42,684 nucleotides of DNA, taken from assembly GCA_017536215.1 (NCBI GenBank), contig JAFXHY010000034.1:1-42684 (forward strand), read 5' to 3'. The position numbers and the translations under genes are program-made. Of the stretch, positions 1-8,402 are shown one piece after another; the stretch's first letter is position 1; each line of letters starts with the position of its first letter. Below the pieces are notes generated by a model. The model was not told the DNA's origin. It saw nothing but the letters and a program-made list of their open reading frames with translations, and did not search any database. The stretch comes from Muribaculaceae bacterium. GTDB taxonomy: Bacteria > Bacteroidota > Bacteroidia > Bacteroidales > Muribaculaceae.

Positions 1-519
1 GCTATTATTTTCGCCATCAGCCACAGTCACTTGATTAAGCATGTCGGCGGTGAGTGTGCCGCGGTTGTTGATAAAAGCGCGACCTAAGAGCGCGTCTTGT
101 ATATCACCGATAGAGAGTGATGCTCCGGCAAAAATTTTGTCTATAGGTTCCGCGAGATAGTATTTGTGGGCTTTATCAGCCACGTAAATAGAATCGGTGT
201 TGACATACATGTTGGCAACCTCTATCCCCAGCACACGCAAAGAGATGTAAATATCATGATTGTGGCGCATATAAATTCGTCCACTCAGCGACATTTTCTC
301 CGGAGATTTCAGCGACACTTTTAGCGGCAAATTAAGTTGTGTCCATGGACAATTTGCAGCAGCTACTTCCTGAAGCCGTTCGCTGAGTGTCAAGGATGAG
401 TAATCGAGCATAGATTGATCAACAATGCTTTTTGATGACCGACATCCCGCTAATCCTATTAATAGAATAAACGCAAAGGTGGCAGTAAAGGCCGATAATA
501 TTGTGGACTGACGTTTCAT
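1..519 (-). CDS. DUF4292-type outer membrane lipoprotein (3' end missing)
   Basis: The reading frame is open from the ATG at 519 down to the window edge, giving 173 residues, so the C-terminus is missing. It starts with a lysine/arginine n-region, a hydrophobic stretch and a lipobox LAGC with the cysteine at residue 26, so it should be an exported lipoprotein. The remainder, with the SLSGRIYMRHNHDIYISL and GIEVANMYVNTDSIYV stretches, resembles the DUF4292 family of Bacteroidetes, thought to be related to LolA/LolB-like lipoprotein folds. Its ATG overlaps the TGA of the upstream TPR gene (ATGA), so translation is probably coupled. The order dut - TPR - DUF4292 is common in Bacteroidales and often continues into an M23 peptidase, which would lie outside the window. 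The exact function is unknown; the family call rests on recalled sequence pattern and neighbourhood. Confidence 0.8.
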   Translation of the reverse strand, partial: MKRQSTILSAFTATFAFILLIGLAGCRSSKSIVDQSMLDYSSLTLSERLQEVAAANCPWTQLNLPLKVSLKSPEKMSLSGRIYMRHNHDIYISLRVLGIEVANMYVNTDSIYVADKAHKYYLAEPIDKIFAGASLSIGDIQDALLGRAFINNRGTLTADMLNQVTVADGENNS

Positions 520-2291
520 TCGTGGAAATAGGTCTTGTGTTTTACTTTTCGAGCGAGCAACTCATTTTCAGGGTCAAGTTGAAGAGCTTTTTCCCAAAAT
601 TCGAGAGCTTGTTCAGGAAGCAGGTTCCAAAAATAAATATCTCCGGCATGAATGTAATAGTCGACGGTAAATTCTTCGCCACTCTCTTCAGTGAGGCTGA
701 GTGCTCGGTCAATATATTCCTTAGCCTTTTTGTAATTTTGCTGTTTATATAATATCCAAGCATACGTGTCAAGATATGTAGGATTTTCAGGCTCGGCAGT
801 TATCGTTTTGAAGCTCATCGCTTCGGCCTCAGCCAATAGGGTAGAGTCATTTGTCATCTCGGAGATGAGATAAGCGTAGTTATTGTTGGTAAGGATATCG
901 TTGGGAGAGATTTCCAGAGATTTGCGATAATAGATAATAGCACTATCCGGCTGCTCATCGTTGGAGAAAAAATCGCCGATATAGGTCAGTCGATGTGCGC
1001 GATTTTCGTAATCGGTGGAATCAGTCAGCTCATAAGCAATTTTCAGTTCATCAATAGCTTTTGCTATATCACTGTCATTGGGGGAATTGTAGGCAGAGGC
1101 GAGAAGTTGGTGAAGAAATGGGTCTGTGTTATGGTATTTTATGCCGCGATTAAGAATGTCGCGAGCTTTGCTGTAATTATCGGCATTAAGGTGGTATATG
1201 CCACATTTAGCCCAATTAGATGATTCTTCAGGTTGCAAGTCGACAACGAAATCCATTTGCTCGGCTGCTGCCGCAAATTTATCTTGCGCAGATAATGCTT
1301 CGGCATAAAGGTCGCGAATCATTGTCTCTTGAGGATTCTTCTCTATGACCTTGTTGAATGTAGAGTTGACGTGCTCAATATACGTGGTATCATTAATGAA
1401 ATTTCGAGTATAATCGAGCAAAATGTCATGCTTGCTTTGAGTGTCAAGATTGGTCTCTAAGAGAGCTCTATTAATCTCGCGTGAATAGTTGTCATTGTTG
1501 CCGGTTTTCTTATAGAATTCAGCAAGGATTACCGATGCATTCCCGTTATCCGGCTCTATTTCACAAGCTTTGTTGTAATAGTAGAGTGCGGAGTCGTTGT
1601 TTGTGAATATTTCAAATACACGCCCCGTCAGCATATAATAGTCGGGATTAAGGGGCGACGATGCTATGGCATTGTGTAGCTCGTTGAAGGCTCTTATTGA
1701 GTCGTTGAGATAGGAAAAGATTGAGACTTTACGTTGTGTCGTTTCAATACTTTTCCCGGAAGCAATTTCTAACTTTTCAATACGATTCAACGCTTCGGGA
1801 ATCAGAGTTGAATCCCCGGTTGAAATTATAATGTCAATGTAGGATAGTGCTATTTCGTCGCGTGAAGGATTGAGAGAGTCAACAACATGCATTACTTCAA
1901 TCTGTCGTTGCATATTGCCAAGTTGACCTTCCAAGCGAGCATAATTATAGGCATTGCTGATGTCGGTAGGGTCGGCTTCAAATTTTTTTCTCATCAACTC
2001 CTTTGCCTGATATATCAGCGATTCGTCGCGTTGTGTCCATGTCAGATAAAAATAGGCTATATCTGAGAAATAGGCAGGATTAATAGAATCAATAAGATAG
2101 GCTCGTTGATATAATTGATATTGAGCGCCGGTACTATCTATGGCATATTGTCGTTGCGCTTCCCCGTAGATGTATTCAGCTTTGCGTCGTTGTGCCTCTT
2201 CGTCCCAGCGATTATTGTCCCGAGCGAAGACACACAATCCAATAGTCAATGCTGCTACTACGGCTGTTATTGCGGGAATATGATGCCTCAT
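516..2291 (-). CDS. Tetratricopeptide repeat protein, exported or membrane-anchored
   Basis: This is a 591-residue protein with an N-terminal hydrophobic segment (about residues 5-22) that acts as a signal peptide or anchor, followed by helical repeats to the end. TPR-like units are visible, for example NNDSALYYYNKACEIEPDNG, DSAIIYYRKSLEISPNDI, QNYKKAKEYIDRALSL and EQALEFWEKALQLDPENE. TPR arrays bind protein partners; no enzymatic motif is present. The gene lies between dut and the DUF4292 lipoprotein, with a 4-base overlap to the latter, so the two are probably one operon and may work together at the cell envelope. The specific partner cannot be read from the sequence. Confidence 0.85.
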   Translation of the reverse strand: MRHHIPAITAVVAALTIGLCVFARDNNRWDEEAQRRKAEYIYGEAQRQYAIDSTGAQYQLYQRAYLIDSINPAYFSDIAYFYLTWTQRDESLIYQAKELMRKKFEADPTDISNAYNYARLEGQLGNMQRQIEVMHVVDSLNPSRDEIALSYIDIIISTGDSTLIPEALNRIEKLEIASGKSIETTQRKVSIFSYLNDSIRAFNELHNAIASSPLNPDYYMLTGRVFEIFTNNDSALYYYNKACEIEPDNGNASVILAEFYKKTGNNDNYSREINRALLETNLDTQSKHDILLDYTRNFINDTTYIEHVNSTFNKVIEKNPQETMIRDLYAEALSAQDKFAAAAEQMDFVVDLQPEESSNWAKCGIYHLNADNYSKARDILNRGIKYHNTDPFLHQLLASAYNSPNDSDIAKAIDELKIAYELTDSTDYENRAHRLTYIGDFFSNDEQPDSAIIYYRKSLEISPNDILTNNNYAYLISEMTNDSTLLAEAEAMSFKTITAEPENPTYLDTYAWILYKQQNYKKAKEYIDRALSLTEESGEEFTVDYYIHAGDIYFWNLLPEQALEFWEKALQLDPENELLARKVKHKTYFHE

Positions 2292-2349
2292 TATTGAAGT
2301 TTTCGAATTGGTGATTATCGATAAAGAGCCGTTGGGCGTCTATATTAAA

Positions 2350-2793
2350 TTAGTTAGTGCCCGAATGTCCGAAACCTCCGGCGCCACGTTCGGTGCTGTC
2401 GAGACTTTCTACCTCTTCCCATTCAACACGTTGATATCGAGAGATTACCATTTGGCAGATGCGTTCGCCATCGTTGATTACAAATGGCTCTTTCGACAAG
2501 TTTATCAAAATGATGCCGACTTCGCCTCGGTAGTCGGAGTCGACAGTGCCGGGGGTGTTAGCGATAGTAATACCATGTTTAAGTGCAAGACCTGAGCGTG
2601 GGCGAATTTGACATTCGTAGCCAACAGGAAGCTCCAAGTAAATTCCGGTTGGCACGAGCACTCGTTCAAGCGGTTGAAGCACAATTGGGTGCTTAACAAA
2701 AGCGCGTATATCCATGCCTGCCGAACCGGGGGTCGCATAGGCAGGAAGTTGGTGGTGAGAGCGATTGATTATCTTTACTTTTAGTGCATCCAT
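2350..2793 (-). CDS. dut: Deoxyuridine 5'-triphosphate nucleotidohydrolase (dUTPase)
   Basis: This enzyme hydrolyses dUTP to dUMP and pyrophosphate, keeping uracil out of DNA and supplying dUMP for thymidylate synthesis. At 147 residues it has the normal size for the homotrimeric family. The five conserved motifs are visible in order: [10 protein letters not shown] near residue 22, [10 protein letters not shown] near 65, [14 protein letters not shown] near 79, GERICQMVI near 107, and the C-terminal lid [10 protein letters not shown]. The catalytic aspartate is in the VDSDYRGE motif. It leads the dut - TPR - DUF4292 group on the minus strand. A -7 box (TATTTTTG) lies 48 bases upstream of the ATG. 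Confidence 0.97.
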   Translation of the reverse strand: MDALKVKIINRSHHQLPAYATPGSAGMDIRAFVKHPIVLQPLERVLVPTGIYLELPVGYECQIRPRSGLALKHGITIANTPGTVDSDYRGEVGIILINLSKEPFVINDGERICQMVISRYQRVEWEEVESLDSTERGAGGFGHSGTN

Positions 2794-2840
2794 ATTGATG
2801 TGATTTTTTGCGTTTTATTGGTTGTTGTTTTTAGGTAACG

Positions 2841-2848
2841 CAAAAATA
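2841..2848 (-). promoter_or_regulatory. Candidate -7 promoter box for dut
   Basis: The minus strand reads TATTTTTG, matching the Bacteroidetes -7 consensus TAnnTTTG, 48 bases upstream of the dut start. No clear -33 TTTG is seen at the usual 19-21 base spacing, so the call is tentative. Confidence 0.4.
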
Positions 2849-2923
2849 GTTAAAAATATCGTGAGTGTTAGAGTTTTTTACAGAAAATTACCTAATCATT
2901 GTGATAGTTAACGCATTTTAATC

Positions 2924-2931
2924 TACCTTTG
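2924..2931 (+). promoter_or_regulatory. Candidate -7 promoter box for the outer-membrane receptor gene
   Basis: TACCTTTG fits TAnnTTTG and lies 92 bases upstream of the ATG at 3024. A TTG at 2899-2901 is 22 bases upstream and could serve as the -33 element. The rest of the 230-base dut/receptor gap shows only AT-rich sequence. Confidence 0.5.
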
Positions 2932-3023
2932 TTGTTACAATCTAACAAAGAATGCGTTTAATGGTTGTGAGAGGATTTTTGGACTCTCTTTTACAAATCC
3001 GTTTATCCTAATTTTAAAAAAAA

Positions 3024-5480
3024 ATGACAAAACTTCTACGAACTGTCTTTACCTTAGTTTTTATCAATTGCATGCTTTTAGCATCAGCTTATTCTATTAA
3101 AGGTAAAATAATTGACGTGCAATCAGCTCCCGAAGCTTACGCTACGGTCAGAATATATAACGTTGTCGACACTCTACATGCTGCAGCTCTCGGTGTTACC
3201 GATGATGATGGTGCTTTCAACTTGCCACTTAAATCGACCGGGGTGTACAATGTAATGATTTCTTCTGTTGGAAAAAAGACGATTAAACGCACCGCCGAAG
3301 TGACAAATACTACTGCCGATATCGACCTCGGCACTATGACAATTGAGGATAATGCAGCAGAATTGGGAGAAGTTAATGTTGTAGCACGAAAGCCACTCGT
3401 AGTGAAAGAAATTGACCGTATTGGTTATGATGTTCAGGCTGATGAAGACTCCAAAACCTCAACTGTGCAGGATGTGCTGAGAAAGGTGCCAATGGTCACA
3501 GTTGAAGCCGATGGCACAATTAAAGTAAAAGGCTCCACCAACTTTAAAATCTACAAAGATGGTCGCCCCAACAATGCATTCACCAATAATGCCAAGGATA
3601 TTTTTGCGGCAATCCCTGCATCCTTGATTAAGAAAATTGAGGTTATTACCGACCCCGGAGCAAAAGAAGATGCTGAAGGGGTGGGTGCTATTCTCAATAT
3701 TGTCACTAATCAGGCTACTTCGCTAAATGGATTGATGGGTAATGTGTCGATTACTTGGAGCCCGAATAATAATGCTCCGATGCCCAATGTGTGGTTGCAA
3801 GGAAATGTCAACAAAGTGGCATTGTCGGCCTATGGTGGTTATTTTCATCAAGATGATAAATTAGGTCGTACCTATACCACGTCGGAAAATACTTATGTTG
3901 AATCGGGCAATAAAATGAGCAACAGTCAAGACCGCCGCGCCATGGCAAATGGTGCATTCTGGGGCATAGACGGCTCTTATGAACTCGACTCTCTTAATCT
4001 TTTTACTCTCGAATTCGGTGGATTCTACTATTATGCAAAGTCTCATGTTGATGCATTCAACTCTATGACCGACCCTGCCGGGAATCTGCTATATAGTTAT
4101 GGCACGATGATGAAATCTCCTCGAACTCGTTTCCTCGATTTCCATGGTAATTTCAACTATCAACGTTCAACTCGCCTTAAAGGGGAAACTATAACACTCT
4201 CTTATCAAGTATCAACTAATAAAAATGCAACGTTACAGGAAAGTGAGTATGTCGACCTTTACAATTTCCCGGCACCATACTCGGGGATTAACTCTGATGC
4301 CAGCCTAAACTTCATGGAGCATACCGGGCAAATTGATTGGACACGACCGTTCGGAGCCCACAACAAGATATCAGTCGGAGCAAAAGTTATTGCACGTAGC
4401 AACAGTTCGGATACCGAGATAGAATATGTTGGCGTTGGTCAAGAACATACCGATTTCAAGCACAACACTACAATCGGTGCGGGATACTTCGACTATCGTT
4501 ATAACATTGGAAAATTTAATGCGCGTGCCGGATTGCGTTACGAATATTCCCGCCTTTCTGCGAAATTTAAAGATGGCAGCAGTCCTGATTTCGGTTCGTC
4601 GCTCAACGACTGGGTCCCAAATGCTTCATTTATGTACAATTTAAATGACGCATCGACGTTGAAACTAAGTTATGCAACGCGCATTAACCGTCCCGGTATC
4701 AACTTCTTAAATCCGGCAGAAACGTATTCTCCGACATCACTCTCTTATGGTAACCCCGACCTTGAAAGTGTTCATTATTCAACATTCTCTCTCAACTACT
4801 CTTTGATAAAGCAGAAATTCAATCTCGACGCTACATTGTCCTACTCTTTTGCCGACAATTCAATCACTACACTTACTACTGTTGATGAAAATGATTTTAC
4901 GACATCAACTTTCGACAATATCGGAAACGACCATAGCTGGGATTTATCATTGTTCGGACAATGGAGTGTTACCCCTATAACCACACTTATGCTTAATGGT
5001 AATGTGTACTACCAAAGATTGAAAATTCCCGATGTAAGCAATAGTCGTTGGGGCGCAAGCTGTTATTTCCGTGCCACACAATTACTACCTTGGAAATTGC
5101 GTTTGGAAGGGTTCTTGTTCTATGATAGCGGACGATTGCAAAACGTTTATAGTTATCAAGCCAACACTATCAAGGCAATGTTCCATGGATTTTCATTGCA
5201 ACGCACATTCCTCAAAGAAGAACGCCTGACCGCGAAAGTGCAATTAATGAATCCGTTCTCAACTCATGGCATGGGACAACGCACTATTACCAATCGCGGT
5301 GACTACACCGGATGGTCGTTTAGCGAATTTTCCGGCAGTCGCGGTGTAATGGTTTCAGTAAGCTATCGTTTTGGCTCGGTAAGTGCTCAGGTTAAAAAGT
5401 CGACCGCTGAGATTGTCAACGATGACTTGCAAGGTGGAAATGCAACTCCTTCTGCCGGGCAAGGTATGATGCCACAATAA
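3024..5480 (+). CDS. Outer-membrane beta-barrel protein, TonB-receptor-like, with carboxypeptidase-like regulatory domain
   Basis: An 818-residue outer-membrane protein. Residues 1 to about 23 form a signal peptide ending near ASAYS. Residues 24-110 are a CarboxypepD_reg-like beta-sandwich (KGKIIDVQSAPEAYATVRIY). Residues about 115-235 resemble a plug domain (VQDVLRKVPMVTVEADG, IKKIEVITDPGAKEDAEGVG). The remainder is rich in amphipathic beta strands (for example LSYATRINRPGINFLNPAE) typical of the OMP_b-brl_3 family (PF14905). Such proteins are annotated as TonB-dependent receptors or outer-membrane beta-barrels. No SusD partner is adjacent, so this is not a standard SusCD pair. The last residues are a loose tail (QGMMPQ) rather than a C-terminal phenylalanine. 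The substrate is unknown. Confidence 0.85.
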   Translation: MTKLLRTVFTLVFINCMLLASAYSIKGKIIDVQSAPEAYATVRIYNVVDTLHAAALGVTDDDGAFNLPLKSTGVYNVMISSVGKKTIKRTAEVTNTTADIDLGTMTIEDNAAELGEVNVVARKPLVVKEIDRIGYDVQADEDSKTSTVQDVLRKVPMVTVEADGTIKVKGSTNFKIYKDGRPNNAFTNNAKDIFAAIPASLIKKIEVITDPGAKEDAEGVGAILNIVTNQATSLNGLMGNVSITWSPNNNAPMPNVWLQGNVNKVALSAYGGYFHQDDKLGRTYTTSENTYVESGNKMSNSQDRRAMANGAFWGIDGSYELDSLNLFTLEFGGFYYYAKSHVDAFNSMTDPAGNLLYSYGTMMKSPRTRFLDFHGNFNYQRSTRLKGETITLSYQVSTNKNATLQESEYVDLYNFPAPYSGINSDASLNFMEHTGQIDWTRPFGAHNKISVGAKVIARSNSSDTEIEYVGVGQEHTDFKHNTTIGAGYFDYRYNIGKFNARAGLRYEYSRLSAKFKDGSSPDFGSSLNDWVPNASFMYNLNDASTLKLSYATRINRPGINFLNPAETYSPTSLSYGNPDLESVHYSTFSLNYSLIKQKFNLDATLSYSFADNSITTLTTVDENDFTTSTFDNIGNDHSWDLSLFGQWSVTPITTLMLNGNVYYQRLKIPDVSNSRWGASCYFRATQLLPWKLRLEGFLFYDSGRLQNVYSYQANTIKAMFHGFSLQRTFLKEERLTAKVQLMNPFSTHGMGQRTITNRGDYTGWSFSEFSGSRGVMVSVSYRFGSVSAQVKKSTAEIVNDDLQGGNATPSAGQGMMPQ

Positions 5481-5546
5481 TTTTTGATTACCATGCCACG
5501 CATTAAGGGTTAAAATTCCGTACTTACCTTAAATCACCATCTTGAA

Positions 5547-6416
5547 ATGAACAATTATTATCATCGCAAGCCTGAATGGCTAAGAATAAAATTGCCTCGT
5601 GGCGAAAAATTAGCGCGTGTGGGAGGCAACCTATGCAATCGCGGACTTCACTCTATCTGTGAATCCGGGTTGTGTCCCAATCGTGGCGAATGTTGGAGTA
5701 ACGGCACTGCTACTTTTATGATTGGGGGTGATATTTGTACTCGCAATTGCCGATTTTGTAATGTTACGACCGGGCGCCCAAAGCCGATAGACACCAACGA
5801 AATTCAAGGCGTGGTTGACGCAGTTTGCGACCTCAAGCTACGTCATGTTGTGTTGACTTCGGTCGACCGTGATGACTTGGCAGATTATGGCGCGGGACAT
5901 TGGGCGGCGGTGCTACATCGCTTGAAGGAAGATTGCCCCGGAGTTACGATTGAAGCTCTTGTCCCCGATTTTAATTGGCGTATGGACTTGCTTGATTTAG
6001 TCATAAATGAGCACCCGGAGGTTATCTCCCATAATATGGAAACGGTAAGGCGTTTGACTCCGCAAGTGCGATGCCATGCTACCTATGATGGGTCATTAAA
6101 AGTCATTGAACATATTGCTTCATCAGGAATTCAAGCAAAAAGTGGTATTATGCTTGGATTGGGTGAGACTCCCGAAGAAATAATTGCCACTATGGATGAT
6201 TTGCGTGGAGTGGGGTGCAACATTATGACCATCGGACAATATTTACAACCCACGGAAAATCATTATCAAGTAGTGGAATATATCCACCCGGATAAGTTTG
6301 AGGAGTATCGACTGATAGCATTGGAAAAAGGATTTACCCATGTTGAGAGTGCTCCGCTGGTTCGTTCTTCTTATCATGCTGAGCGGCATGTCGGCGCACG
6401 GGCTTCTAAGGAATAA
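5547..6416 (+). CDS. lipA: Lipoyl synthase
   Basis: A radical-SAM enzyme that inserts two sulfur atoms into octanoyl groups on lipoyl domains, making the lipoyl cofactor of 2-oxoacid dehydrogenases and the glycine cleavage system. The 289-residue protein carries both iron-sulfur signatures: the auxiliary cluster CX4CX5C at Cys38, Cys43 and Cys49, and the radical-SAM CX3CX2C at Cys64, Cys68 and Cys71 (CTRNCRFC). The C-terminal RSSYHAE serine motif that ligates the auxiliary cluster is present. lipB follows after 6 bases, so octanoyl transfer and sulfur insertion are encoded together. The gene starts 66 bases after the receptor gene; no separate promoter box was found. Confidence 0.97.
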   Translation: MNNYYHRKPEWLRIKLPRGEKLARVGGNLCNRGLHSICESGLCPNRGECWSNGTATFMIGGDICTRNCRFCNVTTGRPKPIDTNEIQGVVDAVCDLKLRHVVLTSVDRDDLADYGAGHWAAVLHRLKEDCPGVTIEALVPDFNWRMDLLDLVINEHPEVISHNMETVRRLTPQVRCHATYDGSLKVIEHIASSGIQAKSGIMLGLGETPEEIIATMDDLRGVGCNIMTIGQYLQPTENHYQVVEYIHPDKFEEYRLIALEKGFTHVESAPLVRSSYHAERHVGARASKE

Positions 6417-6422
6417 TCACTT

Positions 6423-7115
6423 ATGGCACAACTTATTGATTTGCGTGATGCCCCTTATAGGGAAGTGCTTGAATTGCAACGTGATATATTCAACCGACGT
6501 GTTGAATTGCGACGCAACGGGCAGGACACGGGCGACGATGTTATTCTAACCGTTGAGCATCAGCCTGTCTACACTTTGGGGCGACATGCCGACCCGCGCA
6601 ATGTGGTGCATCGGCAATGGCTTTTGGCGCATGGAGCTGAGGTTGTCGAAATAGATAGAGGTGGCGACGTTACTTTTCATGGCCCCGGGCAATTGGTAGT
6701 ATATCCTATCGTTGATTTGCAAAGGTGTGGGTTGGGTGTTAAAAATTACGTGCATTTATTGGAAGAAACCGTGATATTAACGCTTGCCGATTATGGAATA
6801 GAATCGGGGCGCGTGGAGGGCGCTACCGGAGTATGGTTGGGAATTGGCACACCTACCGAACGTAAAATCTGTGCCATCGGAATTCGCTGTTCCCGATTTA
6901 TCGCAATGCATGGTCTCGCGCTTAATATCAATACTGACCTCTCTTGGTTTTCGGCTATTAATCCTTGCGGTTTTACCGACAAGGGGGTCACAACACTTTA
7001 TCAAGAGATGCTTTCTCGCTCGGTGCATCAAGGTTACGACTATAATCTCCCTTCACTTGATGAGGTTGCCCAATCCTTACGCATTCGTTTAGCCAATCTT
7101 TTAGGCTTAAAATAG
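6423..7115 (+). CDS. lipB: Lipoyl(octanoyl) transferase
   Basis: Transfers the octanoyl group from octanoyl-ACP to a lysine of lipoyl domains, forming the substrate of LipA. The 230-residue protein shows the family hallmarks RGGDVTFHGPGQLVVYP near residues 79-95 and KICAIGIR near 148. The catalytic pair appears to be Lys148 and Cys182 (NPCGF), corresponding to Lys135 and Cys169 of the E. coli enzyme. The gene sits 6 bases behind lipA, and the pair forms a transcription unit. It converges on the sugar kinase gene across a 64-base gap in which no obvious terminator hairpin was seen. Confidence 0.96.
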   Translation: MAQLIDLRDAPYREVLELQRDIFNRRVELRRNGQDTGDDVILTVEHQPVYTLGRHADPRNVVHRQWLLAHGAEVVEIDRGGDVTFHGPGQLVVYPIVDLQRCGLGVKNYVHLLEETVILTLADYGIESGRVEGATGVWLGIGTPTERKICAIGIRCSRFIAMHGLALNINTDLSWFSAINPCGFTDKGVTTLYQEMLSRSVHQGYDYNLPSLDEVAQSLRIRLANLLGLK

Positions 7116-7179
7116 GGAGTTGGCGAAAGCACTGAAACATGTTGTATTCAGATATACTATTGTGGAGAGCAAAATCCAA

Positions 7180-8088
7180 TCATAGAAAGTCAATTGGGAT
7201 TTTCGGCATCGCTCCATGTTGAGTGCAAACGAATGCAGAAATCTCTACGGCTTTTTGGTGAGCTTCATATATTGATTTACCACGCAGAATTGAGGCGGTA
7301 AAAGCGGCAGTGAAAGAATCGCCGGCTCCTACGGTGTCGGCTACGGTTACTTTGGGCGTGGGCAAGAATGAGTGGGGGGACTCGGGGGTAAACACGTAGC
7401 TCCCTTTCTCTCCACAAGTTAATATGAGAATACGCAATTGGTAGCGATTGATTAGTTCGTGGCATCTATCCGAGTAGTTGTTGCCGGGCAGATTAAATAA
7501 TTCGGCAATTGTGTCAAGTTCATTGTCGTTTATTTTCAATATATTGCAAAGATTAAGGGATTGGTCGATAATTTCCTTAGAATAGAAGTCTTGCCGCAAA
7601 TTGATATCATAGATTTTTAGGATATTTTTTTCATGTGGCATTGAGTTGATAAATTTGTAGATGGTGTTGCGACTTGCTTCATTTCGTTGAGCTAACGAAC
7701 CGAAACACACGGCAATAGTGTTGCCGGCAATTTCTTCGAACTGTTCGGTGAATGGGATGTAATCCCACGCTGAGTTTTTGCAGATTTCGTATTCAGGGAT
7801 ACCATTGCCGCTCATGGTTATATTAACAATTCCGGTAGGATAGTCAACTGTTGAAATTGCAACCGGAATATTTATATCGTTAATCATTTTCAGGATGTCG
7901 GCGCCATCGTCATCGTTGCCAATGGCGCTAATAGCGCAACCGGGCAAGCCGAACTGCGACACGTGGTACGCAAAATTACCGGGTGCTCCTCCAAGTTTTT
8001 TGTTGTTGTCGAATTTGTCCCAAAGTAGTTCGCCAATCCCTACAATCATTCCCGGCATAACCTTAATGTTGGTGAAATTATTTTTCAT
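7180..8088 (-). CDS. PfkB-family carbohydrate kinase, probably fructokinase
   Basis: An ATP-dependent sugar kinase of the ribokinase/PfkB fold. With the ATG at 8088 it is 302 residues long. The N-terminal substrate motif GGAPGNFAYHVSQFG is the form usual in fructokinases. The C-terminal signature DTVGAGDSFTAAF contains the catalytic base Asp257 and anion hole. The frame stays open upstream to a TTG at 8166, but a -7 box (TATATTTG) at 8125-8132 sits inside that extension, so the ATG at 8088 is preferred; an internal ATG at 8058 is also possible. The gene is monocistronic, with no sugar transporter or hydrolase beside it, so fructose as substrate is inferred from motif style only. Confidence 0.85.
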   Translation of the reverse strand: MKNNFTNIKVMPGMIVGIGELLWDKFDNNKKLGGAPGNFAYHVSQFGLPGCAISAIGNDDDGADILKMINDINIPVAISTVDYPTGIVNITMSGNGIPEYEICKNSAWDYIPFTEQFEEIAGNTIAVCFGSLAQRNEASRNTIYKFINSMPHEKNILKIYDINLRQDFYSKEIIDQSLNLCNILKINDNELDTIAELFNLPGNNYSDRCHELINRYQLRILILTCGEKGSYVFTPESPHSFLPTPKVTVADTVGAGDSFTAAFTASILRGKSIYEAHQKAVEISAFVCTQHGAMPKIPIDFL

Positions 8089-8124
8089 ATTGATTTCAGG
8101 TTTTGTTAAATATCTGTTTAAAAG

Positions 8125-8132
8125 CAAATATA
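8125..8132 (-). promoter_or_regulatory. Candidate -7 promoter box for the sugar kinase
   Basis: The minus strand reads TATATTTG, a full match to TAnnTTTG, 37 bases upstream of the ATG at 8088. Its position argues against the longer TTG-initiated reading frame. The 314-base gap between the kinase start and the next gene end holds this box, the repeat at 8183-8232 and the terminator at 8302-8341. Confidence 0.55.
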
Positions 8133-8182
8133 ACGATTTTGCAAAAATAATCGGTAAACTGCCCAAGGAAATAATTTGTCAC

Positions 8183-8232
8183 TTGCCAATTGCCGAACAA
8201 ATCTGCGTCAATTGCCGAAAACTGAAATTGCC
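8183..8232. repeat. Cluster of TTGCC direct repeats upstream of the kinase promoter
   Basis: The 11-mer CAATTGCCGAA occurs at 8187-8197 and again at 8209-8219, exactly 22 bases apart (about two helical turns). The shorter AATTGCC recurs at 8226-8232 and TTGCC at 8183-8187. They lie 50-110 bases upstream of the kinase -7 box, a position suited to an activator or repressor site. The regulator is unknown. Confidence 0.4.
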
Positions 8233-8301
8233 ACCAAGTTTCAGCGCTCGCTAAAAGTGCTTAAAAACTTTGTGACAGGATTAATCTCCTCGAAGCATAA
8301 C

Positions 8302-8341
8302 AAAAGAGAAGCTGTGTCAAAAATTGTGACACAGCTTCTTT
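8302..8341 (-). terminator. Rho-independent terminator of the giant subtilase gene
   Basis: A perfect 12-bp stem (GAAGCTGTGTCA at 8308-8319 with its complement at 8327-8338) and a 7-base loop, followed on the minus strand by TCTTTTG. It lies about 65 bases past the stop codon of the gene ending at 8403. A shorter T run on the plus side could give weak termination in the other direction. Confidence 0.8.
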
Positions 8342-8402
8342 AGTGTGGTATGTAAATTTTTGCTGAACTCATTTTGCGACTTCAGCAAAAATTACGTTCA
8401 TA

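Noticed and set aside
3024-5480. SusC-type member of a polysaccharide utilisation locus
   Set aside because: No SusD partner or glycoside hydrolase is adjacent; the neighbours are lipA and lipB, and the barrel resembles the OMP_b-brl_3 group.
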